Positions 1 through 7,338 of a DNA stretch of 7,338 nucleotides are shown here, one piece after another. The stretch comes from Actinomycetota bacterium (GTDB lineage: Bacteria; Actinomycetota; Actinomycetes; Nanopelagicales; Nanopelagicaceae). Every line of letters begins with the position of its first letter. Position 1 is the first letter of the stretch. Made by a program: the position numbers and the translations under genes. The notes below the pieces were generated by a model. It was given only the letters and a program-made list of their open reading frames with translations, was not told the origin of the DNA and searched no databases. The stretch covers positions 1 through 7,338 of the forward strand of contig WLDZ01000045.1 of NCBI GenBank assembly GCA_009704515.1. The letters run 5' to 3'.

Positions 1-1
1 C

Positions 2-54
2 AAAAGAAATGGACCCGGCGCTTAACAATCGCGCCTAGGGTCCATATTCTTTTT
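2..54. terminator. Probable bidirectional Rho-independent terminator
   Basis: An 8-bp perfect stem (9-16 with 38-45) is stacked on a 5-bp GC stem (17-21 with 31-35), with a 9-base loop at 22-30 and a 2-base bulge at 36-37. If base 46 is bulged, the A-rich tract at 2-8 also pairs with the T-rich tract at 47-53. A U-run follows the stem on the + strand, and the reverse complement also ends in a T-rich tract, so it could stop transcription from either side. It probably ends a rightward gene lying left of the window, and it insulates the copC gene that starts 20 bases later. The pairing is read directly; the terminator role is inferred. Confidence 0.8.
22..50 (+). promoter_or_regulatory. Candidate promoter embedded in the terminator hairpin
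   Basis: TTAACA at 22-27 matches the -35 consensus at 5 of 6 positions. A 17-base spacer leads to TATTCT at 45-50, which matches the -10 consensus at 4 of 6. Transcription would begin near 57-58, leaving a leader of about 17 bases before the copC start codon. The -35 lies in the hairpin loop and the -10 in the base of the stem and T-tract. Because only 20 bases separate the T-tract from the gene, a promoter downstream of the hairpin does not fit, which is the main argument for this one. Matches of this quality also occur by chance. Confidence 0.35.
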
Positions 55-74
55 CTCACACTAAGCTAAGCATT

Positions 75-632
75 ATGCGCAAACTTCTCTCATTTCTCTT
101 CTGTGCACTTCTATCAATCTCCTTCGTCAATATTTTCTCCACGACAGCGGCTGTTGCGCATAGCGGAGTCGTTTCTAGTAATCCTGCTTCGGGTCAAGTG
201 TTAACCAAACTCCCTGATGAGATCTCGGTGACATTCTCTGAAGAGTTATTGGTGATTGAAGGAAAAGCGGTCAACACTTTAACTTTGACTGCGCAAGACG
301 CGACTCAAGTACCGCTGACGGAAATCAGAGTGGAAGGCAATCTTCTTCGCGCATCTGTGCCAGAAGGTGATTATTCAGCTGGAATATATGAGATGAGCTT
401 TAGAGTGATTTCTGCAGATGGCCATGAAGTAAGTGATGAGATCACATTCTCTCTCGATACCTCAACCTCACTCGATACCCCAATGGCTTCACCGGAAAGT
501 TCTGCCTCACCAGAGGTGGTTAAATCGGAATCTCAGCCCTTCGCCCTACCGCTGCCTATCGTGCTGGCGATCGCACTTCTCATCGTTGCGGGCGGTTTCT
601 ACTTGCTTGCGCGGCGCCGTCGCTCAAATTAA
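75..632 (+). CDS. copC: CopC-domain copper-binding protein, exported and membrane-anchored
   Basis: This 185-residue protein begins with a Sec signal peptide (residues 1-28: basic start, hydrophobic core, AVA before the cleavage point). The mature protein would start at His29, followed by SGVVSSNPASG, the typical opening of CopC/YobA proteins. The beta-sandwich domain runs to about residue 128 and contains S-A-D-G-H (Asp115, His117). In characterised CopC proteins the N-terminal His with a later Asp-x-His forms the Cu(II) site, so all three ligands appear present. A Ser/Thr/Pro-rich linker (about 129-152), a hydrophobic segment (about 157-178) and an RRRR tail follow, placing the domain outside the cell and tethered to the membrane. 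The likely role is copper binding or delivery. No CopD-type partner is in the window. The start is the ATG just before the signal peptide; no clear Shine-Dalgarno sequence precedes it. The symbol is a family label rather than proven orthology. Confidence 0.9.
   Translation: MRKLLSFLFCALLSISFVNIFSTTAAVAHSGVVSSNPASGQVLTKLPDEISVTFSEELLVIEGKAVNTLTLTAQDATQVPLTEIRVEGNLLRASVPEGDYSAGIYEMSFRVISADGHEVSDEITFSLDTSTSLDTPMASPESSASPEVVKSESQPFALPLPIVLAIALLIVAGGFYLLARRRRSN
453..479 (+). repeat. 9-base direct repeat in the copC linker
   Basis: CTCGATACC occurs at 453-461 and again at 471-479, exactly 18 bases apart and in the same reading frame, encoding Leu-Asp-Thr twice. It marks the change from the CopC domain to the Ser/Thr/Pro-rich linker and may be a small in-frame duplication that changed linker length. 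It is short and probably of little functional weight. Confidence 0.5.
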
Positions 633-668
633 GGCTATTTGTCATACCCATAGTGTTGGATTCTGACT

Positions 669-3600
669 GTGAGTAAACCGGATAAATCGACTGGCTTCCG
701 CCTGCTCGCCAATCCCATTACTCGTCCACATTATGAATTTGATCCCGAACAAGCCGCTGCAATTGCACACCGCGATAAACCACTGATTCTTAAGGGTGCA
801 ACAGGTACCGGCAAAACGCTCACACTCATTGAGGCTGCGATTGATCGCGTTAAAAATGGCACTGATGCTGATTCGATTTTGATTTTGGCATACGGACGCG
901 AGCGAGCATCTGAGATCCGTGATGCGATTGTTATTGCATCACAAGGAACAGTGAAAGAACCAGTAGCGCGAACTTTTCACGCCCTCGCTTTCTCAATTTT
1001 ATCGATGAGCAGCGGTGAAGCATTCCGTGAAACTGTTTTAATTTCTGGAGCTGAACAAGAATCTTTCATTGCTTCTTTACTTGCCGGCAATATTGAAGAT
1101 GATGTTGATTGGTGGCCAGCCGAATTACGTTCGCAAGCCAATGGTTCCATTCACGATACCGACCTAATGGGCGAGCCCCTTCGAACTCAAGGCTTTGTTC
1201 GCGAACTCCGCGACTTGATGATGCGTGCAACCGAACGCGGGCTTTCACCTAAAGATTTATCCGAGATGGGTCAACGATTACAGGAACGATATTGGCCAGC
1301 TGCTGCAAAGTTCTGGGATTCTTATCTCAATACATCTGCGACATCTGATAGTGGTGCAGGTGATTCAAAGATGCGCATCGATCCTGCCGAACTGATTAAT
1401 GCAGCAATCGCACATTTAAGGCGCAACCCAGAGCTACTAGCAGAGCTTCGTCAACGCTTTACAACCATTATGGTTGATGAGTTCCACGAATCAGATCCTG
1501 CCCAGCGCCGATTGTTAGAGCTTTTGCATTGCGAAGATATGTTCTTGGTCGTTGACCCGCAATCTGCAGTGGGTCGTTTCCGCGGCGCAGATCCCGATGG
1601 GGCTCTTGCGTATTGCAAGAACACATTTGGTGATAACAGTACGAGCATTACCTTGCAGACTAATCACCGCGGAGACCCAGCTCGATTTGCAATCGAACTT
1701 CGCTCTGAAAATGAAGAAGCTCAATACATCGCATATCAAATGAAGCGAGCCCACCTCATGGAAGGTGTTGCTTATTCAGATATGGCAGTTATCTTGCGTG
1801 CACAAAATATGAGCGCCACAGCGATTCGCCGTGCGCTGGGGCAGTCATCAATTCCGGTCGCTGGCGATCGTGAAGCAATCGCATCTAATGCAGCCATTGC
1901 ACCCTTCTTGCTCTTGGCGCGCGTTGCTGTTGATCTTGAGAAATTAAATCTCGATGTATGCGAACGCTTGTTAAAAGCAGAGTTCGGCGGGGCTTCAACA
2001 ATATCTCTACGCCGCACACGAATTGCTCTTCTTAAAGCACGCGATGAGAGCACTGATACTCGCAGCGGAACTCAGATTTTAATTGATGCAATCGATAAGG
2101 GAGATGTCTCAATCGAAGATTCTGCAGAGCTCTTGCGAGTACATAGTCTTTTAACGGCAGCACGCACTGCTCTTCTTAAGAAGAATGCATCTATCCACGA
2201 TTTACTCTGGGCTATCTGGTCGAATGCCGTCAATAGTGATGGTGCAAAGATTGCAGATGCTTGGCAGGAAGCTGCTCTACGCGGTGGCGCCCGTGGTGCC
2301 ATTGCCGATCGTGACCTAGATGCAATGGTTCAACTCTTTGATAGTGCTGCTCGACATATTGATCGTATGCCTGGCTCGCACCCCAAGATATTTCTCAATG
2401 AAATTCTGCAAGAAAATATTGTCTCTGACCTCATCACCGCTAAAGGTGTACGCCCTGATGTAGTGCAAATTCTCACTGTGCATTCAGCTAAGGGTCTGCA
2501 ATTCAAGCGAGTATTCGTTGCAGGAGTTCAAGAAGGAATCTGGCCGAATCTAAAAGAGCGCTCAACATTGTTAGGCGCTGAAAGATTAGTTGAACGAGTA
2601 CGTCACAGCGAAGAACAATCGGTTGCAGGCTTGCAGAAGATTACTGCAGATTCATTGGCAGAAGATGAGCGTCGTCTCTTTCATGTTGCAATTACTCGCG
2701 CGACAGATCAATTACATCTGACAGCAGTCACTCGCGAAGATAGTTCTCCGTCGACATATTTTTATGAGTGCCTTGATTCCAAAGACTTTGAAGTTAAGAA
2801 ATTTGGTGATGTACGAGCGCTTACATCCAGCGCGCTGGTGGCATCTCTTCGAAGAGCGCTCTCTGGGCCCGAAAGCGATAAGGCTGCATCGCTGCTAAAG
2901 ACGCTACAAGAGGGAGATATCGCATCGGCTGATCCTGATAATTGGCTTGGATCTCGCCCCATCACGGTAGATACGCCACTCTTTGGTGAAGATGAATTGA
3001 TTCCACTCTCACCATCAGCTGCAGAAACCTTTGAACAATGCGGATTGAAGTGGTTGCTCGAACGTAATGGCGGCAGCAACGGTGACTCCACAGCCCAACT
3101 GCTGGGTTCAGTAATCCACGAATATGCGCGATTAAAGGTGGAAGGTACAGATATCACTGACGAGGTTCTCCAACAATCACTCATTGATTCCTGGCCGCTG
3201 ATTAATGATTCTGCTGGCTGGATCAATCGCGCCCAGCTAAAACGCGCCCAAAAAATGTTGGAACGCTTTGCAGAGTATCACCGCGAAAGCAGCAATGGCG
3301 TTGAGGGAGTAGAGCTCGCTTTTGAATTTACTTTAGGTCGTGCAAAAGTACGGGGCTCAATCGATCGTTTAGAAGTCGATAGCGAGGGAAAGTACTTTGT
3401 GGTCGATTTCAAAACAGGTAAAGCTATCTCTGAAAAAGATGCACAAGCCAATTTACAACTTGCTTGCTACCAATTAGCAGTTGTCCTCAATGCATTTGAA
3501 AAGAAGATTGAATTTAATGAGAAATTTGAAGAGCCAGAGATATTAGGCTCACATCTTGTCTTTTTGGGCCATGAGACAACTAAGATTGCAATACTTTCGC

Positions 3601-3761
3601 GCGATCCGATTGTGGTGCCACAAGTCCAAGAAGAACTCGAAACGATTGCTATATCTATGGCTGCCTCTACATTTATTGCACGCGAAAACGAATTTTGCGG
3701 AATATGTCCTGTAAAGACATCTTGTCCCGTTCACCTCGAAGGAAAGTCGATGATCGGATGA
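669..3761 (+). CDS. adnA: AdnA subunit of the AdnAB helicase-nuclease (SF1 motor plus RecB-like nuclease)
   Basis: This 1030-residue protein, close to the usual AdnA length, is one subunit of the cytoplasmic heterodimer that unwinds and resects double-strand breaks for recombination. Motor features in order: Q motif (Q29), Walker A GATGTGKT (43-50), a weak motif Ia (74-81), TFH (102-104), Walker B with D270-E271, degenerate motif III (296-307), motif IV with R334, motif V TVHSAKG (603-609) and motif VI VAITRA with R677. Segments GGARGAIADRDLDA (539-552) and VAGVQEGIWP (617-626) are typical of AdnA. The C-terminal nuclease keeps H817, D899, D913-F-K915 and Q930-x3-Y934. Cys791 plus C1010, C1013 and C1019 (CX2CX5C) form an AddB/AdnA-type iron-sulfur clasp. 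GTG 669 is the first usable start after an in-frame stop at 651; GGA at 658-660 is a weak ribosome site. Oddities: motifs II and III depart from consensus, and the stretch after motif IV is short. It follows copC by 36 bases, so cotranscription is likely. Confidence 0.92.
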   Translation: MSKPDKSTGFRLLANPITRPHYEFDPEQAAAIAHRDKPLILKGATGTGKTLTLIEAAIDRVKNGTDADSILILAYGRERASEIRDAIVIASQGTVKEPVARTFHALAFSILSMSSGEAFRETVLISGAEQESFIASLLAGNIEDDVDWWPAELRSQANGSIHDTDLMGEPLRTQGFVRELRDLMMRATERGLSPKDLSEMGQRLQERYWPAAAKFWDSYLNTSATSDSGAGDSKMRIDPAELINAAIAHLRRNPELLAELRQRFTTIMVDEFHESDPAQRRLLELLHCEDMFLVVDPQSAVGRFRGADPDGALAYCKNTFGDNSTSITLQTNHRGDPARFAIELRSENEEAQYIAYQMKRAHLMEGVAYSDMAVILRAQNMSATAIRRALGQSSIPVAGDREAIASNAAIAPFLLLARVAVDLEKLNLDVCERLLKAEFGGASTISLRRTRIALLKARDESTDTRSGTQILIDAIDKGDVSIEDSAELLRVHSLLTAARTALLKKNASIHDLLWAIWSNAVNSDGAKIADAWQEAALRGGARGAIADRDLDAMVQLFDSAARHIDRMPGSHPKIFLNEILQENIVSDLITAKGVRPDVVQILTVHSAKGLQFKRVFVAGVQEGIWPNLKERSTLLGAERLVERVRHSEEQSVAGLQKITADSLAEDERRLFHVAITRATDQLHLTAVTREDSSPSTYFYECLDSKDFEVKKFGDVRALTSSALVASLRRALSGPESDKAASLLKTLQEGDIASADPDNWLGSRPITVDTPLFGEDELIPLSPSAAETFEQCGLKWLLERNGGSNGDSTAQLLGSVIHEYARLKVEGTDITDEVLQQSLIDSWPLINDSAGWINRAQLKRAQKMLERFAEYHRESSNGVEGVELAFEFTLGRAKVRGSIDRLEVDSEGKYFVVDFKTGKAISEKDAQANLQLACYQLAVVLNAFEKKIEFNEKFEEPEILGSHLVFLGHETTKIAILSRDPIVVPQVQEELETIAISMAASTFIARENEFCGICPVKTSCPVHLEGKSMIG
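3738..3746 (+). promoter_or_regulatory. Possible ribosome-binding site for adnB inside the adnA 3' end
   Basis: The purine-rich GAAGGAAAG is the only Shine-Dalgarno-like stretch before the ATG at 3758. Its GGA core lies 14 bases upstream of that ATG, longer than usual, so initiation may rely largely on ribosomes finishing adnA at the overlapping stop codon. It cannot serve the TTG at 3695 or ATG at 3704, which lie upstream of it, and this favours the 3758 start. Confidence 0.4.
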
Positions 3762-6700
3762 GTGAATTCATCGAGGCATATACTCCTGCCGAAGTTGCAG
3801 CTTTTATTAAACGAGTCGACCCGAAGTTCCATAAACCGAGTAAGCCACAATCCAGAATCATTTCGATGATTGAAAATCCACTCGAACCTGCTGTTGTTAT
3901 TGCAGGAGCTGGTTCTGGAAAAACTGAGACTATGGCTGCACGCGTTGTTTACCTTGTTGCAAACAATGTGGTTCAACCACACCAGGTTTTAGGTCTTACC
4001 TTCACGCGCAAAGCAGCTGGAGAGCTCAATATCCGTATCCGCAAGCGCCTTAAGCAACTTAGTCAAGGAATGAAAGAGGCTGGAGAGCCTGTTCATTTCG
4101 AAAACTTCGATACATCCGTTACCACCTATCATTCTTATGCAGGTCGAATTCTTTCGGAGCATGCGATTCGCCTTGGCATTGATGCAGATTCATCACCGAT
4201 GGGCGAAGCTGCGCTCTGGATGTTAGCTAATCGCATTGTGCAAAACTGGGATGCACCAGGGTTTACTTATGAAAGCGCACCAAACACGGTTGTTGAAGAT
4301 TTGATGGGGCTAACATCGCAAGCTCTCGAACACCAAGTCTCAGGCGAACAAATCATCGCTGAAGATCAAAAACTAATCGACAAGCTTGCAACCATGGGTG
4401 GCAGCCTCAATGGCGGAGTTCGCACCGCCGACAGAACATCGCGCCAACGTATTGCTCTCGTTGAGATGATGAACCACTTCATTAAAGAGCGTCGTACTAG
4501 CGGAGAGCTTTCATTTGATGATCAGATTGCACTTGCTGCAACTATTGCTGAAAAATTCCCAGATGTTGGTGTAATTGAGCGAACAAAATATCCAGTCATC
4601 CTTCTTGATGAGTATCAAGACACTTCTCATTCGCAGGTTCGCTTGCTATCAACGCTCTTTAGCGGCGGACATCCAGTCACCGCTGTCGGAGATCCTTGTC
4701 AATCAATCTATACCTGGCGAGGCGCAGCAGCAGGCACTATCGGCGCTTTTAATTCGTATTTCCCGAAAGGTCCTGGTGCACATGGTCCAACACAATTTAA
4801 TTTGCTTGAGACTTTTCGAAATGATAAAGCCATTCTCGATGCTGCAAACTTAATCTCTGCGGAAGTGCGTGAAGATAATAGAAAGATTATTGTGCCACCG
4901 CTGACTGCGAGAGAGGATGCTGGACCAGGAAATCTCGTCTGCGGAATCTTTGAAAATCTAGAGGCAGAGGCGCTAGCGATAGTTGAATACTTCTTGCCGC
5001 TCTGGGGCGCTCATGGCGTAAAAACAAGTGATCTCTCCTTCGCGGTTTTAGTTCGGAAGAAGTCCCAAATACCAGTAATTCAGAGCGCACTCACAGCCGC
5101 GGGTATTCGTTCGGAAGTTTTAGGTCTTGGCGGCCTAATCCATGTTCCAGAAGTAGCCGATATCGTGGCGCTGCTCAAGGTTATTGATTCACCAGATGCT
5201 GGTGGTGCCTTAATGCGCCATCTCACTGGTCCAAGAATCAATCTAGGTCCACGTGATATCGCAGCCCTGGGTCGCTTCTCATCATCACATGCGAAGATAG
5301 ATTTAATTGATAATCAGTCAATCGTAAAAAACATTCTTGCTGGCAACCAGCTCACCGCTGAAGGTGATGATCAATTTACAGGCTCACTCATTGATGCCCT
5401 TGATGAGATTGAAAAAGCGAACCGTTCTACTTTTTCACCAGCTGGGTATGCACGCCTCTCACAGTTCTCGGCAGATCTGCGCAGATTACGTAGTCGCGCA
5501 TCAGGCCCAATAACAGACCTCATTCTCGAAATCGAACGATATCTCAACCTAGATTCTGAAGTTGCGTTACGAGAAGAGGGCATTCATGGCCGTCGCCATC
5601 TCGATCGCTTTCTTGATGAAGCCAACAAGTTCTCTCGCTCTGGGGGATCATTACACGCATTTTTAAGTTGGCTCGATGTTGCAAGTAAGGCTGAAAGTGG
5701 CCTTAAAGCCGGCGCCCCTGATGTTGATAAGAGTGTCGTTCAAATCTTAACTATTCATATGTCCAAAGGCGCTGAATGGGATGTAGTAGCAATCCCAGGA
5801 TTAACAGATGGAACTTTTCCTTCAGATTCATCGCGCAGTCCAGAGAATTGGACAACCAATGAACGTTTTATTCCTTTTGCTCTTCGCCGAGATAGCGATG
5901 TTGTTCCACAACTTTCATTCGGCTTGGCAGAAACTAATAAAGCAGCATCAGATGCCCTCAAAGCTTATGGAGAAGATTGTGTTAAGTATCGCAGAGGTGA
6001 AGAAATTCGCTTGGGGTATGTTGCAGTAACACGCGCCAAGAGTCATTTATTCGCTAGCGCATCGCATTGGGGCAGAGGCAAGAAACCGCTACGAGCATCG
6101 TCGCTCTATCGCAAAATTGAAGAGATTGCTCTTGTACAAGGTCGGGTCATTGATGAACTTGAGGCACCCGATGACAAAGACCGTAATCCACGTGCCGATG
6201 ATGAAAATTCTGCAATCTGGCCGCGCGACCCATTGGGAGATAGAAGATCAACCTTTGATGCGCAAGTTGAGAAGGTAAGAAGTGCAAAAGTTGTCGATCT
6301 CGAAAAATTAGAGAGTAGCGATGCAGTTCTGCAATCGTGGATAGAAGATGCCAGAGCAATCATCGCGGAAGTTGCTGAAAGTCGCCGTACCTCTAATGAA
6401 ATTCCACGACCCGTTCGCATGTCACCATCTTCAATAATTGCGATGAAGCGCGACCCATCAGAATTTGCCCGAAACATTCGCCGTCCTATGCCGCGTGCTA
6501 GAGATGAGTACTCTTCTCGCGGAACAGCTTTCCACTTGTGGATAGAACACCATCTCAAGGGTTCATTAATCTTTGATGAGGAAGATTTTGACCTTTTGCA
6601 ACCAATTGAAGAAGATCGTTCACTTGAAGATCTAAAGAGCGCATGGTTGCAATCTGAATGGGCCAATAAATCAGCTTATGAAGTTGAAGTTCCCTTTGAG

Positions 6701-6970
6701 ACTGTCATCGCTGGCACCCTTGTGCGCGGCCGGATTGATGCAATCTACAAGACTGATACGGGCTTTGAAGTAATCGATTGGAAGACAGGTTCCAAGCAGC
6801 TCGATGAAGATGCTGCAATCCAGTTGGCAATTTATCGCTTGGCATTTGCAAAACTTGAGGGCGTTCCCGTTGAAGCTGTTACCGCTGCTTTTCACTATGT
6901 TCCGACCGGCGTCACCGATCGTCGCGACAGCTTGTTGAGTGAAGCCGAACTCAATACTCTGCTGCAGTAA
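3758..6970 (+). CDS. adnB: AdnB subunit of the AdnAB helicase-nuclease (main motor plus RecB-like nuclease)
   Basis: From ATG 3758 the protein has 1070 residues; mycobacterial AdnB is about 1095. This start overlaps the adnA stop as ATGA. The frame is open back to 3695 (TTG), but that extension lies inside adnA and adds no conserved sequence. Every motor motif is canonical: Q31, Walker A AGAGSGKT (49-56), motif Ia TFTRKAA (81-87), Walker B DEYQD (284-288), motif III GDPCQSIYTWRGA (311-323), motif IV with R354, motif V TIHMSKG (665-671) and motif VI VAVTRAK (755-761). The C-terminal nuclease has H926, D994, D1007-W-K1009 and Q1022-x3-Y1026, so its metal site looks complete. It lacks the cysteine cluster seen in AdnA, as expected for this subunit. 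In mycobacterial AdnAB the AdnB motor does most of the DNA translocation, and the intact motifs here fit that. The gene ends 13 bases before a convergent neighbour. Confidence 0.93.
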   Translation: MSEFIEAYTPAEVAAFIKRVDPKFHKPSKPQSRIISMIENPLEPAVVIAGAGSGKTETMAARVVYLVANNVVQPHQVLGLTFTRKAAGELNIRIRKRLKQLSQGMKEAGEPVHFENFDTSVTTYHSYAGRILSEHAIRLGIDADSSPMGEAALWMLANRIVQNWDAPGFTYESAPNTVVEDLMGLTSQALEHQVSGEQIIAEDQKLIDKLATMGGSLNGGVRTADRTSRQRIALVEMMNHFIKERRTSGELSFDDQIALAATIAEKFPDVGVIERTKYPVILLDEYQDTSHSQVRLLSTLFSGGHPVTAVGDPCQSIYTWRGAAAGTIGAFNSYFPKGPGAHGPTQFNLLETFRNDKAILDAANLISAEVREDNRKIIVPPLTAREDAGPGNLVCGIFENLEAEALAIVEYFLPLWGAHGVKTSDLSFAVLVRKKSQIPVIQSALTAAGIRSEVLGLGGLIHVPEVADIVALLKVIDSPDAGGALMRHLTGPRINLGPRDIAALGRFSSSHAKIDLIDNQSIVKNILAGNQLTAEGDDQFTGSLIDALDEIEKANRSTFSPAGYARLSQFSADLRRLRSRASGPITDLILEIERYLNLDSEVALREEGIHGRRHLDRFLDEANKFSRSGGSLHAFLSWLDVASKAESGLKAGAPDVDKSVVQILTIHMSKGAEWDVVAIPGLTDGTFPSDSSRSPENWTTNERFIPFALRRDSDVVPQLSFGLAETNKAASDALKAYGEDCVKYRRGEEIRLGYVAVTRAKSHLFASASHWGRGKKPLRASSLYRKIEEIALVQGRVIDELEAPDDKDRNPRADDENSAIWPRDPLGDRRSTFDAQVEKVRSAKVVDLEKLESSDAVLQSWIEDARAIIAEVAESRRTSNEIPRPVRMSPSSIIAMKRDPSEFARNIRRPMPRARDEYSSRGTAFHLWIEHHLKGSLIFDEEDFDLLQPIEEDRSLEDLKSAWLQSEWANKSAYEVEVPFETVIAGTLVRGRIDAIYKTDTGFEVIDWKTGSKQLDEDAAIQLAIYRLAFAKLEGVPVEAVTAAFHYVPTGVTDRRDSLLSEAELNTLLQ

Positions 6971-6983
6971 TTAGGTGGTTACT

Positions 6984-7338
6984 TCAATTAACTAAGTCAA
7001 TTGATAGCGGGCGATGGTCGCTGATGTCAAGAGTTGGTGTAATTACTTCTGTGCTTTGAGATAAATGCTCATCGCGCATCAAGATATAATCAAATGAAAT
7101 CTTGGGGTTCCACGACGGATAACTTGAAGATTGTGTTGCACGTTTCCAGAGCGTTAACTTTGATGGAATACCACCGGGAAGATTGAAATCACCTAAGAGA
7201 ATGACCTTGGTTGAATACTCGCGTTCAATCGCTTTTGCCCAACGAGATAACTTAAAGAGTTGGTAGACATTTACCAGCGGCACAAATGAAAGATGCGTGT
7301 TTATCACAGTCCAGCCGTTGTCGAGCACGGCGGCAATC
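6984..7338 (-). CDS. Endonuclease/exonuclease/phosphatase (EEP) family protein, C-terminal part
   Basis: Only the last 117 or so codons are present; the frame is open to the right edge and the true start lies beyond it. The internal GTG at 7328 is not a credible start because the frame continues upstream with conserved-looking beta-strand sequence. Visible motifs are those of the DNase I/exonuclease III-like metal-dependent superfamily: INTHLS (around 7287-7304), LLGDFN (around 7182-7199), FDYIL and a terminal SDHRP (SDH at 7014-7022). These supply the catalytic His, Asp-x-Asn and Asp-His residues, so the C-terminal half of the active site is intact. Members cleave phosphodiester bonds in nucleic acids, phospholipids or inositol phosphates, and the substrate cannot be told from this fragment. 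Many actinobacterial members have N-terminal membrane helices, but that end is not visible. It is convergent with adnB and so is not in its operon. Confidence 0.85.
   Translation of the reverse strand, partial: IAAVLDNGWTVINTHLSFVPLVNVYQLFKLSRWAKAIEREYSTKVILLGDFNLPGGIPSKLTLWKRATQSSSYPSWNPKISFDYILMRDEHLSQSTEVITPTLDISDHRPLSIDLVN

Noticed and set aside
433..666. Overlapping + strand frame spanning the copC end and the gap before adnA
   Set aside because: Its sequence is low-complexity and out of frame with copC, whose linker, membrane segment and stop account for this DNA.
633..668. Separate promoter for adnA in the gap after copC
   Set aside because: Only 36 bases are available and no pair of -35/-10 hexamers with acceptable spacing is visible.
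2762..3226. Open frame of 154 codons on the minus strand
   Set aside because: It is antisense to the conserved adnA motor-nuclease junction, Ser-rich and without family features; a coding shadow.
3696..3725. CX2CX5C cysteine cluster considered as a zinc finger
   Set aside because: With Cys791 ahead of the nuclease core and this triplet after it, the arrangement matches the iron-sulfur clasp of AddB/AdnA-type nucleases better.
6106..6666. Long open frame on the minus strand (186 codons)
   Set aside because: It lies antisense within the adnB C-terminal region, is Ser/Arg-rich with no recognisable domain, and the opposite frame carries conserved AdnB sequence and nuclease motifs.
6984..7004. 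Inverted repeat TCAATT...AATTGA near the adnB and EEP stops
   Set aside because: Only 6 AT-rich base pairs with a 9-base loop and no T-tract; too weak to call a terminator.

Overview
The window reads as a piece of an actinobacterial chromosome. The strongest evidence is a tandem pair of large motor-nuclease genes, adnA-adnB. AdnAB is the double-strand-break resection machine characteristic of Actinobacteria, where it does the job of RecBCD or AddAB. By eye the base composition is in the mid-40s % GC, low for the phylum, and intergenic gaps are very short. That combination suggests a streamlined lineage such as the freshwater acI group (Nanopelagicales). This placement is inference; no rRNA or marker gene is present to confirm it.

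Layout, left to right. Positions 2-54 hold a strong hairpin flanked by A-rich and T-rich tracts, probably a bidirectional Rho-independent terminator. It sits immediately before a copC-like gene (75-632) for an exported, membrane-anchored copper-binding protein. After a 36-base gap come adnA (GTG start, 669-3761) and adnB (best start ATG 3758, to 6970). The two overlap by 4 bases (ATGA), which implies translational coupling. All three genes point right and could form one transcript. After a 13-base gap the 3' part of a leftward endonuclease/exonuclease/phosphatase-family gene runs off the right edge (6984-7338), so it is convergent with adnB. No stretch over 300 bases lacks a gene, and no tRNA, rRNA, CRISPR or mobile element was seen.

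AdnA and AdnB are expected to form a heterodimer. Each has an N-terminal UvrD-like SF1 motor and a C-terminal RecB-like nuclease, and both nuclease sites look intact. Only AdnA carries the four cysteines of an iron-sulfur clasp. The AdnB motor is canonical in every motif. The AdnA motor keeps Walker A and B but departs from consensus in motifs Ia, II and III, and is about 34 residues shorter than AdnB between motif IV and the following conserved acidic segment. That asymmetry, the promoter possibly hidden inside the terminator, and the copC-adnAB linkage are the points most worth a second look. I see no convincing evidence of a wholly new system here.
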